A DNA stretch of 64,000 nt from Bacteroides thetaiotaomicron VPI-5482 (GTDB taxonomy: Bacteria > Bacteroidota > Bacteroidia > Bacteroidales > Bacteroidaceae), in assembly GCF_000011065.1 (NCBI RefSeq), contig NC_004663.1:3286001-3350000 (forward strand), written 5' to 3'. Position numbers and translations under genes: made by a program. The notes beneath the pieces were generated by a model that saw only the letters and a program-made list of their open reading frames with translations, had not been told where the DNA came from and did not search any database. The first letter of the stretch is position 1. Each line of letters begins with the position of its first letter. Below are positions 7,837 to 15,755 of this stretch, in pieces.

Positions 7837-9642
7837 ATGGCACAAGAAAAAGAAGTGAAAGAAAAACCGAAGCGGACGCGCAAAACGCAGAAATCCGCCA
7901 AAGAAAAGCCCTATGTGGAACAAATCAACGAACTACTGTTTGTCCACAACAAGGAGGACCCCAAAGCCGGTGTGCAAGCCGTCAGCGAAATTGACGGGGA
8001 AGGAAAGGTCAGGACGGTTCCTGCAGAAGAAAAGAACGAAAACTCCTTTCTGAAATTCGAGAAAAACTCCAGTATCCTCGAAAACTTCATCAAGAACTTC
8101 TGGAGCCAGTTCAAGGAACCTACACATTTCCGGCTCATACGAATGACCGTCCATGATTACAAGCAGAACAAGCAGGCAATCAGGGATTTGTCACAAGGCA
8201 AGGAAACGGACGCAGTAAAAGAGTTCCTCAAACGCTACGAAATCCGACCAAGAGAAAACAAGGAACAGAGTAAGAACGAAAAAGAAACAGAAACAATGGC
8301 AAAGAAACAAAAAACAAACCCACAGGAACAGGCACCACAACCGACAGTTTCAACAGAACAGCCGCAGGAACAGCAGGCACCACGCTACCGTTATGACGAG
8401 AACATGGTAAACTGGGACGCACTGGAAAAGATGGGAGTCTCCAAAACTTCCCTCGAACAGCAGGGACTGCTGGATTCCATGCTGAAAGGATACAAAACCA
8501 ACAAACTGGTTCCCCTGACACTGACGCTGACAGGTGCCAGGGTCAAACTGGACGCACGCCTCTCATTCATCACCATGCCGGACGGGCAGATCGGTCTGGG
8601 TATCCACGGTATCCGCAAGGAACCGGAACTGGAAAGGCCCTATTTCGGGCACATCTTCACGGAAGAGGACAAGAAGAACCTCCGTGAGACAGGAAACATG
8701 GGACGCGTGGCGGAACTGAACCTGAACGGGGGTTCCTATACACCCTGTCTCATCTCCATTGACAAGAATACCAACGAGCTGGTTGCCGTACGGCAAGAAA
8801 ACGTATACATACCAAGTGAAGTGAAAGGCATCAGGCTGACAGCGGATGAAATAAACGCGCTGAAGGAAGGACAACCGGTATATGTGGACGGAATGATCTC
8901 AAAAAACGGAAAGCCGTTCGACGCCACACTCCAATACAGCGCGGAACGCAGGGGGCTGGAATTCATCTATCCGGAAAGCAAGGGGTTCAACCAGCAGAGC
9001 CTGGGAGGCGTACAACTTTCACCCAACCAGATCAAAATGCTCAGCGAAGGACATACCATCCTTGTAGAGGATATGAAACGCACCGACGGAGCGCTGTTCT
9101 CCTCTTTCGTCACGCTGGACAAGGTGACCGGCCGACCGCAATATACACGACATAATCCGGAGAACGGGGAAATATACATCCCGAAGGAAATCTGCAACGT
9201 GCTACTGACTCCCGAGGACAAGGAGGCGCTGCGCAAGGGACAACCCGTCTTCCTTGAAAACATGATCAACCGCAAAGGGGAAGAGTTCTCCTCCTTCGTC
9301 AAACTGGACATGAATACGGGCAGGCCGCAATACTCGCGTACACCGGACGGTTTCAGCGAGCGCCAGGTGCCGGTCGTTCCGGCGGAAGTATACGGGCATG
9401 TATTCACGGCACAGGAACGGGCCAACCTGCAGGACGGAAAAGCCATACTCGTATCGGACCTGAAAAGCGCCAACAACAAGACATTCAGTTCCTACCTGAA
9501 AGTGAACGCAAATTCCGGACAGCTGCAATACTTCCAGGAAAACCCGGACATACGCCGCAATACAGCCCGGCGTGCCGCACAGGCGGACGACACGCAAAAC
9601 CGGCAGCAGGAACAGAAGAAAGGAAGCAGACAGGCCGTATAA
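7837..9642 (+). CDS. DUF4099/DUF3945 domain protein of conjugative islands
   Basis: A 601-residue soluble protein. The first ~180 residues are Lys-rich with a conserved N-terminal block (NSFLKFEKNSSILENFIKNF). Residues about 190-260 form a DUF4099-type domain (MVNWDALEKMGVSKTSLEQQ). The rest holds four repeats with the pattern LT..E...L..GQPVYV..M ... F.A.L.......L (about 260-580), the DUF3945 repeats. The tail is Gln/Arg-rich. This family is found beside topoisomerase III genes on Bacteroides conjugative elements; its biochemical role is unknown to me. The gene leads the plus-strand operon through topB and is clearly GC-richer than the DNA to its left, a sign of transfer. Translation from ATG 7837 follows a short AT-rich leader. 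Confidence 0.85.
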   Translation: MAQEKEVKEKPKRTRKTQKSAKEKPYVEQINELLFVHNKEDPKAGVQAVSEIDGEGKVRTVPAEEKNENSFLKFEKNSSILENFIKNFWSQFKEPTHFRLIRMTVHDYKQNKQAIRDLSQGKETDAVKEFLKRYEIRPRENKEQSKNEKETETMAKKQKTNPQEQAPQPTVSTEQPQEQQAPRYRYDENMVNWDALEKMGVSKTSLEQQGLLDSMLKGYKTNKLVPLTLTLTGARVKLDARLSFITMPDGQIGLGIHGIRKEPELERPYFGHIFTEEDKKNLRETGNMGRVAELNLNGGSYTPCLISIDKNTNELVAVRQENVYIPSEVKGIRLTADEINALKEGQPVYVDGMISKNGKPFDATLQYSAERRGLEFIYPESKGFNQQSLGGVQLSPNQIKMLSEGHTILVEDMKRTDGALFSSFVTLDKVTGRPQYTRHNPENGEIYIPKEICNVLLTPEDKEALRKGQPVFLENMINRKGEEFSSFVKLDMNTGRPQYSRTPDGFSERQVPVVPAEVYGHVFTAQERANLQDGKAILVSDLKSANNKTFSSYLKVNANSGQLQYFQENPDIRRNTARRAAQADDTQNRQQEQKKGSRQAV

Positions 9643-9688
9643 AAAGAATACAAAAAAGAATCATTAACCATTCATCAGAAAAAAAGGC

Positions 9689-9964
9689 ATGAATCAGAAT
9701 GACAACCGGATATTCAGAAAGGAAGACCTTGACTGGAAAGAACTGGAGACCATCGGTATCCACAAAGAAGAACTGGAAAAAAGCGGGGACATGGAACTGC
9801 TCCTGCAAGGGGAGGAAACGGAAACCGTCCCATTGAAAATCCGCACTTCCGCACTCCGCTTAACAATGGACGCCACCCTCAGGATCACGGTGGGGACGGA
9901 CGGAAAGCCGGTAATGGAAATCAACGGGATCAGTCCCGAAGCGGAAAGCGAAGCCGGCGGATAA
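9689..9964 (+). CDS. Small stand-alone DUF4099-like protein
   Basis: This 91-residue protein matches residues about 190-265 of the preceding large protein. It reads DLDWKELETIGIHKEELEKS here against MVNWDALEKMGVSKTSLEQQ there, followed in both by a strand pair ending GKPVMEINGI / GQIGLGIHGI. It is therefore a free copy of the same domain without the DUF3945 repeats. It lies 46 bp downstream of the large gene and 94 bp before topB, in the same orientation. The function is unknown; it may compete with, or partner, the large protein. Confidence 0.7.
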   Translation: MNQNDNRIFRKEDLDWKELETIGIHKEELEKSGDMELLLQGEETETVPLKIRTSALRLTMDATLRITVGTDGKPVMEINGISPEAESEAGG

Positions 9965-10058
9965 TCCCTGCCCCATACAGACAGAATCAAAAGTATACAC
10001 AATTTCCCCGTACCGGTTTTATTGCGAAGGTACGGGGAACATCAAATGGAAAAAGATC

Positions 10059-11819
10059 ATGATTGCGATATTGACAGACAAGCCCAATGTGGGAAAAGAG
10101 ATAGCAAGAATTCTGGGAGCACATACCAGAGAGGACGGATACATGAGCGGGAACGGGTACATGGTGACATGGACCTTCGGCAACATGCTTTCACTGGCCA
10201 TGCCGAAGGATTACGGGATGGACCGCCCGGAACGCGGGGACTTCCCGATAAATCCCGCCCCCTTCAGACTGATGGTAAAACACATCAAGACCGATACGGG
10301 ATGGATACCGGACATCAACGCGGTCCTCCAGCTGAAAGTGATCGAAAAAGTATTCGACGCCTGCGAAAGTATCATTGCGGCCACCGACGCCTCCCGGGAG
10401 GGGGAAATGGTGTTCAGGTACCTTTACCGGTATCTGGAATGCAGGAAATCCTACCGCCGTCTATGGATCTCGTCACTTACGGACGAAGCCGTGCTGGAAG
10501 GAATGGACAACCTCAGGCCCGGCAGCCTGTATGACCACATGTTTCTGGCAGCGGACAGCCGCAACAAAGCGGACTGGGTACTGGGACTCAACGCCAGCTA
10601 TGCCCTCTGCCAGGCGACCGGAACGGGAAACAACTCACTGGGACGGGTGCAGACACCCATACTGGCAGCCATAAGCAGCCGTTACCGTGAACGTGAGAAC
10701 CACATTGCCACGGACACCTTTCCGGTTTTTATCAGCCTGTGCAAAAATAACACCCTGCTCAAAATGCGCTGTACGGAAGAATTCACAGACCGGGAGGCGG
10801 CTGCACGGCTTTACAGTGACTGCAAACTGGCCGGACATGCACGCGTCACCGCTGTCAGCAGACAGGTCAGGGAGATAGAGCCTCCAGCCCTCTACAACCT
10901 GACCGAACTCCAGAAAGACGCCAACAACTATTACGGAATGACTGCCGGAAAATCGCTTGAAATCGCACAGAAACTTTATGAGAAGAAACTGATTTCCTAT
11001 CCGCGAACTGCCGGACGTTTCCTTCCACGGGACGTTTACGACAAACTGCCCCGTATCATGGAGAAAATCCTGAACAGGAAGGAATTCCGACCGTATGTCA
11101 GAAGCATGGGGATCAACATATTCGACCTGCCGGACAAGGTAGTCGACGAAGGACAAGCGGCGGAACACCACGCCATCATCATTACCGATACATATCCGGA
11201 AGGATTAAACCGGGAAGAGATGCAGCTGTACATGATGATTATCGGACGGATGCTGGAAGCCTTCATGCCCGTATGCAGGGCGGAATACACCACTGTGGAT
11301 GCCGTATGTGCCGCACGAAATTTCCGGTGTCATGCCTGCCGCATCATTGAAAAGGGATGGTTCGGCATATTCGAAAGAGAAAGCGTCATTGCAGGAAGGG
11401 AATACGGCTTCTCCCCCATCCCGCAACTGGAAAACGGGGAGACGGCCGCTGTTACCGGATGCAGCCTGATACACAGGAAGGACCTGACCGTATCCGCATA
11501 TACCGACGCGGAACTGATCACCTACATGGACACTGCCGGACTGGGAACGGCGGCCACGCGTACAGGAATCCTGCAGACCCTGATTGACCGCAAATATGTA
11601 CGTTATTCAGGCAAATACATCATCCCCACACGAAAGGGGCTTTACATATATGAGACGGTACGGAACATGAAAATAGCGGAAACCGCACTGACTTCGGGCT
11701 GGGAGGCGCAACTGGCACGAATGGAAAGGGGAAAGCTTACACAGGAAGAATTCATGAAAGGGGTACTCAAACTCTCGAGAGAGGTAACGGAAGATATCTT
11801 CCGGAAATGTGAAAGATAG
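10059..11819 (+). CDS. topB: DNA topoisomerase III (type IA) of a mobile island
   Basis: This 586-residue protein begins with the Toprim domain (MIAILTDKPNVGKEIARIL) and continues with the acidic box ATDASREGEMVFRY (about 108-121). The active-site tyrosine is Tyr314 in KLISYPRTAGRF. The conserved PALYNLTELQKDAN block precedes it (about 276-290), and GLGTAATRTGILQ follows. Type IA enzymes cut one DNA strand and pass the other, unlinking DNA during replication or transfer. No C-terminal zinc fingers are present. Homologues on CTnDOT-type elements (Exc) are linked to excision. Toprim DAS and PRTAG differ slightly from the usual DPD/DAG and PRT(D/G)S, as is common in island copies. A rho-independent terminator follows at 11841. 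Confidence 0.92.
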   Translation: MIAILTDKPNVGKEIARILGAHTREDGYMSGNGYMVTWTFGNMLSLAMPKDYGMDRPERGDFPINPAPFRLMVKHIKTDTGWIPDINAVLQLKVIEKVFDACESIIAATDASREGEMVFRYLYRYLECRKSYRRLWISSLTDEAVLEGMDNLRPGSLYDHMFLAADSRNKADWVLGLNASYALCQATGTGNNSLGRVQTPILAAISSRYRERENHIATDTFPVFISLCKNNTLLKMRCTEEFTDREAAARLYSDCKLAGHARVTAVSRQVREIEPPALYNLTELQKDANNYYGMTAGKSLEIAQKLYEKKLISYPRTAGRFLPRDVYDKLPRIMEKILNRKEFRPYVRSMGINIFDLPDKVVDEGQAAEHHAIIITDTYPEGLNREEMQLYMMIIGRMLEAFMPVCRAEYTTVDAVCAARNFRCHACRIIEKGWFGIFERESVIAGREYGFSPIPQLENGETAAVTGCSLIHRKDLTVSAYTDAELITYMDTAGLGTAATRTGILQTLIDRKYVRYSGKYIIPTRKGLYIYETVRNMKIAETALTSGWEAQLARMERGKLTQEEFMKGVLKLSREVTEDIFRKCER

Positions 11820-11840
11820 AAGCTATATATAGGAACGGGA

Positions 11841-11872
11841 AATGCAGGCTGAAAAGTCTGCATTTTTTATTT
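11841..11872 (+). terminator. Terminator after topB
   Basis: AATGCAGGC, loop TGAAAA, GTCTGCATT, then a T-rich run. A good rho-independent hairpin 21 bp past the topB stop. Confidence 0.75.
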
Positions 11873-11887
11873 ATCAGACATCTGTTA

Positions 11888-11905
11888 TGCCGCTTTTAGG
11901 CGGCA
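11888..11905 (+). repeat. Short hairpin TGCCGC/GCGGCA
   Basis: A perfect 6-bp stem with a 6-nt loop. It stands just before the long cruciform and may be part of the same structured region. Confidence 0.5.
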
Positions 11906-11911
11906 AAGGTA

Positions 11912-12030
11912 CCGGATTACCCCGTATTCGTGTCAAGGCAGCCCTGCGGGCCGGTCGGCTGAAAGAAAATCATCCTCGCTGTGCTCCGGTATTTTCTTTC
12001 GCCAAGCCTTGACACAAAAGGGCAATCCGG
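11912..12030. repeat. 119-bp two-part inverted repeat (cruciform or structured RNA)
   Basis: The outer arm at 11912-11940 contains CCGGATTACCC then GTGTCAAGGC. It pairs with GCCTTGACAC then GGGCAATCCGG at 12004-12030. An inner perfect arm GAAAGAAAAT (11961-11970) pairs with ATTTTCTTTC (11991-12000) around a 20-nt loop. There is no T-run, so a simple terminator is unlikely. It lies in a gene-free gap between topB and a small membrane protein gene. Candidates are an origin-type site, a structured leader for the PRTRC operon, or a protein-binding hub. Confidence 0.7.
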
Positions 12031-12103
12031 GGGAAGGAGACCTGTAAAATCGGGAAAACAGATCCCGAAGAGATAATCATACACTCATAAAAACAACAAG
12101 GAC

Positions 12104-12316
12104 ATGAAACAGAAATCCATCGCAAGCATCTGCAAGCCGGCGGTCACACTGCTGGCAGCCGCAGTAATAATCCTGCTATGCCGCAAAGGCATAATTCCGG
12201 TACATACCATCCTGTTACTGACAATAGCGGAAAGCATAATCCGTATTTTGCTAAAACTCCTCCCGTTCCTGGCGACAATTCTCACCATTCTGATCCTTAT
12301 CGGAATGTTATTATAA
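12104..12316 (+). CDS. Small two-helix membrane protein
   Basis: Of 70 residues, almost all lie in two hydrophobic segments, about 10-25 (AVTLLAAAVIILL) and about 33-70 (HTILLLTIAESIIRILLKLL onward), separated by CRKGII. A basic N-terminus (MKQK) suggests the cytoplasmic side. No family is recognised. It opens the plus-strand PRTRC gene row, following the structured region at 11912-12030. Confidence 0.55.
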   Translation: MKQKSIASICKPAVTLLAAAVIILLCRKGIIPVHTILLLTIAESIIRILLKLLPFLATILTILILIGMLL

Positions 12317-12336
12317 ACCCTTAAACTACAAATGAA

Positions 12337-12546
12337 ATGGAAACAAGAAAATTCACCCCGTCAGCTCCGGTCGCACCCGCACTGTGGCCGACAACGCGAA
12401 GCATCAGGCCTGCAAAGAGAAGATTTCCCAATACGATTGATGAGCCCAGAAATATCGGGTATTATCTCAAGCCACTGCTTGACATCACGAAGCGACCGGA
12501 CAGAGACGAAATTCTGAAGACATATCTCAAGGAAACCTATGTATAA
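12337..12546 (+). CDS. Small hypothetical protein before the PRTRC genes
   Basis: 69 residues, starting METRKFTPSAPVAPALWPTT, Pro/Arg-rich at first, then a helical tail (YYLKPLLDITKRPDRDEI). The frame ends 18 bp before the PRTRC E start. An overlapping ATG at 12332 opens a different frame and is judged a shadow, because this frame reads into a normal-looking helix. Function unknown. Confidence 0.5.
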   Translation: METRKFTPSAPVAPALWPTTRSIRPAKRRFPNTIDEPRNIGYYLKPLLDITKRPDRDEILKTYLKETYV

Positions 12547-12564
12547 CAATAAAAAACAACCATT

Positions 12565-13647
12565 ATGTTTTTCCAATCAATTTATCAGATGATGTCGGCA
12601 GGCACAGACCTGAACATCAACATCAGGAGAACGGACGGAAAACTGTCCGTAGCGGTAATACCCAAACGTACAACACTCAAGGATGAAGCCGGACAGGCCA
12701 TCGTGCCGCTCATACTCAACGGCACCCCCATGGAACTGGACGGACAATTCCTGCAGATCATCACCACACCGCTGCAGAAAGCGCAGGGAATCCTCACCAA
12801 CCTTGAAACCTTCGAGCAACAGGCACGGCTCGCCGCAACACAAGGCAAGGCGGCCGGAACCGCCAACGACAAGAAGACAAAAGAGGCACGTGAAAAACAG
12901 GAAAAGATGGAAAAACTCCTCAAACGTGCGGAGGAGGCGTTCACGGCAGGAAGATACTCGGAAGCGACAACCTGCTTCAGGCAGGCCAAGGTACTCGCAG
13001 ATACGGACAGGCAGAAACAGATAGAGGCAAGGATACAGGAAGTGCAGAAGGAGTCGTCACAGGGCTGCCTGTTTCCTGAAACGGACACACAGCCGCTTCC
13101 ACAACAGCCGCCCGCAAACGGTACGGCGAACGGTAACCGACCTGACGGACAAATGCGGATGTTCACGTCACAACCGCCACAACAGCCTGTACAGCAGGCA
13201 ATCCCGCAACCGGTACAACAACCGGTGCCCCGGCCGCAGATAGTACAGCCGCAGCCCGTACCACAATATTATCCGGGAACACCGCAACCACAGCCAATGT
13301 ACGAAGGATACTGCCGGAATCCCGCAAACGGCAGTCCGCAACAAACAGCGGAACAGCCCCAAACATACTTCCTCCAGCCCGGCGGACAGTACCCACAGAC
13401 ACAACCATGGCAACAGCCGCAACCCGTCCCCCTGCAGCCGCAGGCAACCGTCATACAGACAACCCGGGAAAATACGGGCAGGGAATACCAGTCACCGCCA
13501 CAACCGGCCGCAGAAGCGCTCACTTTTGACAAGGACGATGAAAGTGACAGGGAACTGTTGCGTGAAGACCCGTATGCGGAATACATAGACTTCCCGCAGG
13601 AATGCCGCATGAAGGACGAGACACAGGCGGAGCTTATATGTTGTTAA
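12565..13647 (+). CDS. PRTRC system protein E
   Basis: This 360-residue protein begins MFFQSIYQMMSAGTDLNINI, the recognisable start of the PRTRC protein E family. A compact N-terminal domain covers about 1-80. A charged helical stretch at about 85-165 includes EEAFTAGRYSEATTCFRQAK, a TPR-like helix pair. Then comes a long Gln/Pro-rich disordered region (about 175-330) and an acidic end with a Cys-Cys terminus. Its function is unknown. It is the first recognised PRTRC gene here and lies 21 bp before protein C. The low-complexity middle, built from CAR and CCN codons, makes the length likely to vary between relatives. Confidence 0.85.
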   Translation: MFFQSIYQMMSAGTDLNINIRRTDGKLSVAVIPKRTTLKDEAGQAIVPLILNGTPMELDGQFLQIITTPLQKAQGILTNLETFEQQARLAATQGKAAGTANDKKTKEAREKQEKMEKLLKRAEEAFTAGRYSEATTCFRQAKVLADTDRQKQIEARIQEVQKESSQGCLFPETDTQPLPQQPPANGTANGNRPDGQMRMFTSQPPQQPVQQAIPQPVQQPVPRPQIVQPQPVPQYYPGTPQPQPMYEGYCRNPANGSPQQTAEQPQTYFLQPGGQYPQTQPWQQPQPVPLQPQATVIQTTRENTGREYQSPPQPAAEALTFDKDDESDRELLREDPYAEYIDFPQECRMKDETQAELICC

Positions 13648-13668
13648 ACCATTAAAACTTTAAATAAT

Positions 13669-13890
13669 ATGGCACTTGATATCAAAGGACTCAAAAGAGT
13701 ATTCATCCTGAAAAAAGGAAATGACACCCTGACACTGGAAGATCCGGACAGCAGAATGTCCCTTTCCGAAGTGACGGACTTCTATTCCATGAACTATCCG
13801 GAACTGACCACGGCAACCCTGCACGGGCCGGAACTCGAAGAGGACCGCGCGATATACCGGTTCAAAACCACCATAGGAACGAAAGGATAA
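13669..13890 (+). CDS. PRTRC system protein C, ubiquitin-like small protein
   Basis: 73 residues with an alternating strand-helix-strand pattern. It starts MALDIKGLKRVFILKKG, has a helix at MSLSEVTDFYSMNYPELTTA, and ends in a final strand closing with TTIGTKG. The family is classed with prokaryotic ubiquitin-like proteins (Pfam Prok_Ub, from memory). The chain ends in glycine, so it would need no peptidase trimming before activation by the ThiF protein encoded 1.9 kb downstream. No JAB peptidase gene is nearby, which agrees. Conjugation itself has not been shown from sequence and is inference. Confidence 0.85.
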   Translation: MALDIKGLKRVFILKKGNDTLTLEDPDSRMSLSEVTDFYSMNYPELTTATLHGPELEEDRAIYRFKTTIGTKG

Positions 13891-13893
13891 GCC

Positions 13894-14076
13894 ATGGCAA
13901 AGAAAACAAACCCTAAGAAAAAGGAGGAGACAACATGCAGACAGTTATCGGAACTACAAACGGAAGACCTGGCACGACTTATTATCAGCGAGGCCGGATG
14001 CACAGACATCAGCCGGGGAACCGGCAGCAGAAAGAAAAGAAGGCTGCCGCCGGCAGGAACCGTAATGATTTTCTAA
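13894..14076 (+). CDS. Possible small protein between PRTRC C and F
   Basis: A 60-residue frame opening 3 bp after the protein C stop: MAKKTNPKKKEETTCRQLSE, then LQTEDLARLIISEAG. It begins with a basic tail and continues with an amphipathic helix, and its TAA is followed at once by a 22-bp perfect palindrome. It overlaps the N-terminal extension of the protein F frame. Either this is a real small gene and protein F starts later (ATG 14112), or it is chance. I cannot decide; its tight coupling to protein C favours translation. Confidence 0.4.
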   Translation: MAKKTNPKKKEETTCRQLSELQTEDLARLIISEAGCTDISRGTGSRKKRRLPPAGTVMIF

Positions 14077-15041
14077 CGGGGAGAATTCTCCCCGTTACCC
14101 CCGATTACTGTATGGAGATCCGCGCGGGAGAGAAAATCAATCTTACGACAAGGGAGAATTTTGATTTCCTGTACCGATCGGCACTCAGATACAGCGCACT
14201 TGTCGGCCTCAGGCTTCCTTTCCGTCCGACCGGGAAATCACCGAGGATGAACATCGTCAAACTGTACCGGGCAATGGACACCATACTCCCGGAGCATGTC
14301 AACCTGGAAGAGGAGAACGGAAGGCTGTACTTCTGCCTCTACCGGTTCCATGAGTGGCCGGAATATAAACTGTTCTGGATACCGCTGGAATTCACGGAGA
14401 GACTGCCGGAGAAACTCGGAAAGATAGCACTGGAATTTATCCGGCAGCTCGCCCGGCACCATGGCATACCCAAAAGCACGGATACCAGCTACCACGAAAT
14501 GGCACACGATTACCTGGAAGACTACAGGCTCTACGACGAAGAGGCGACGGCAGGAGAGATCAGACGCAAGGCCGCACTTGCCAGACTGTATGAAAAAGGG
14601 AAGGCGCACCGTATACTGAAGAGAATGGACAATCCAAAGGGATTTCTTGCGGATCTGGAGGGGGAAATACGGAAATACCATACGAAGAAGAACAATGAGC
14701 GGGCATTGCTGGAACTGCTCACGGAAGGTACGGCATACATTTCATACGGCAGCCCGAGCATCATGCAATACTCCTACGACTGGGCATACGAGAAGGCAGC
14801 AGATTTCAGGCCGGTGGGACTGGATACGCAGATAATGGTCACCTGGTCGGTAAAGGACGCCATGAACGACGAAATGGAAAGCTATTTCAACTCGGACTAC
14901 CAGGAATCATATGTGATCACACCCGTCACGACATTCCACCTGACACCGGACACGGAAAAGCCTTTCTCCATGGATGACTTTCCGGAGCGGTTCTCCCATT
15001 GGCTCGAACGCTTCACAAAACTCATTACAAACAACTTCTAA
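13935..15041 (+). CDS. PRTRC system protein F (start uncertain, 13935 or 14112)
   Basis: The well-formed protein starts around ATG 14112 (MEIRAGEKINLTTRENFDFL) and runs 309 residues. The longer frame from 13935 adds 59 residues of low-quality, Arg/Gln-rich sequence that reads through a 22-bp palindrome, so the shorter start is plausible. The body contains HEWPEYKLFWIPLEF, a helical middle (LARHHGIPKSTDTSYHEMA), and YISYGSPSIMQYSYDWAYEK near the centre-right. It matches the PRTRC F family by position and feel. The role is unknown; it is always encoded with the E2-like B and ThiF proteins. It lies 12 bp before the next gene. Confidence 0.78.
   Translation: MQTVIGTTNGRPGTTYYQRGRMHRHQPGNRQQKEKKAAAGRNRNDFLTGRILPVTPDYCMEIRAGEKINLTTRENFDFLYRSALRYSALVGLRLPFRPTGKSPRMNIVKLYRAMDTILPEHVNLEEENGRLYFCLYRFHEWPEYKLFWIPLEFTERLPEKLGKIALEFIRQLARHHGIPKSTDTSYHEMAHDYLEDYRLYDEEATAGEIRRKAALARLYEKGKAHRILKRMDNPKGFLADLEGEIRKYHTKKNNERALLELLTEGTAYISYGSPSIMQYSYDWAYEKAADFRPVGLDTQIMVTWSVKDAMNDEMESYFNSDYQESYVITPVTTFHLTPDTEKPFSMDDFPERFSHWLERFTKLITNNF
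14075..14096. promoter_or_regulatory. 22-bp perfect palindrome inside the PRTRC operon
   Basis: AACGGGGAGAATTCTCCCCG followed by TT is a perfect 22-bp inverted repeat with no spacer. It lies directly after the TAA of the 13894 frame and 16 bp before ATG 14112. With no T-run it is not a usual terminator; an operator or RNA processing site is possible. Confidence 0.5.
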
Positions 15042-15053
15042 TAAAACAGGAAA

Positions 15054-15755
15054 ATGAATGAACTGACAAAACAGATGCAGCAAATCATGCATCCCAGAGC
15101 GGTACTTGTCGCCTATGAATGCGAAACGACAGGTTACTCAACCCCGCGAAGTTATCTCGAACTCAGGCCCGTCAATGAGAAAGGACGGATGGGGGCCGGC
15201 ATTCCGGTAACCTATGAGTTCATGAACTCACTGGTGGAATCATACACGGAAAGCATGAGCGGAATCCCGCACGGACGCATCCCCGGGAACATGCTCCTGT
15301 GCGACTCTAGAAAAGGGCGCGAAAGGTACATATGGTACAATCCGCCACAGAAGAGAAAAATGTACTTTCAGGACGGGCTGCACATTACAGACGGGACATT
15401 CAACGTACCGGGCGTCATCTACGTGGTGGAAAGGGAATGCATGGACATACACGCCTTCAAGGGAGCAATCCCCGAAGAGCGGACAGAACTGTATCTGGCG
15501 CCGTTCTTCAATGTAGCCGGGGCGAACGTCTGCCTGGGCAGCTCATCGCCAAAGAAACCGCAGGACATGGATTTTCTGGAATTTCAGGAATACTGGGAAA
15601 AGCGTTTCTGGATGAGCGAGTTCTCACATTTGGGAGGTAACAGGAACCCGACCCGCAGCAACCTGGTTTCCGTAACGGAACATGCACGGAACAATCCGTT
15701 TGATTACAGCGAGTTACAACAATCCGGGAAGAAACTTAAAGACATACTGGCATGA
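15054..15755 (+). CDS. PRTRC system protein B, E2-like
   Basis: This 233-residue protein matches the PRTRC B family, which is grouped with prokaryotic E2-like folds (Prok-E2_D, from memory). Central strands (RYIWYNPPQKRKMYFQDG) lead to LAPFFNVAGANVCLGSS, where Cys160 sits at the place expected for an E2-type catalytic cysteine. The C-terminal helix row (FQEYWEKRFWMSEFSHLGG) follows. In ubiquitin-like systems such a protein would accept the activated small protein from the E1-like ThiF protein. Its stop overlaps the ThiF start by 4 bp (ATGA at 15752-15755), implying coupled synthesis. Confidence 0.82.
   Translation: MNELTKQMQQIMHPRAVLVAYECETTGYSTPRSYLELRPVNEKGRMGAGIPVTYEFMNSLVESYTESMSGIPHGRIPGNMLLCDSRKGRERYIWYNPPQKRKMYFQDGLHITDGTFNVPGVIYVVERECMDIHAFKGAIPEERTELYLAPFFNVAGANVCLGSSSPKKPQDMDFLEFQEYWEKRFWMSEFSHLGGNRNPTRSNLVSVTEHARNNPFDYSELQQSGKKLKDILA

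Noticed and set aside
14075..14096. Terminator inside the PRTRC operon
   Set aside because: The palindrome has no loop and no T-run, and genes continue at once on the same strand.
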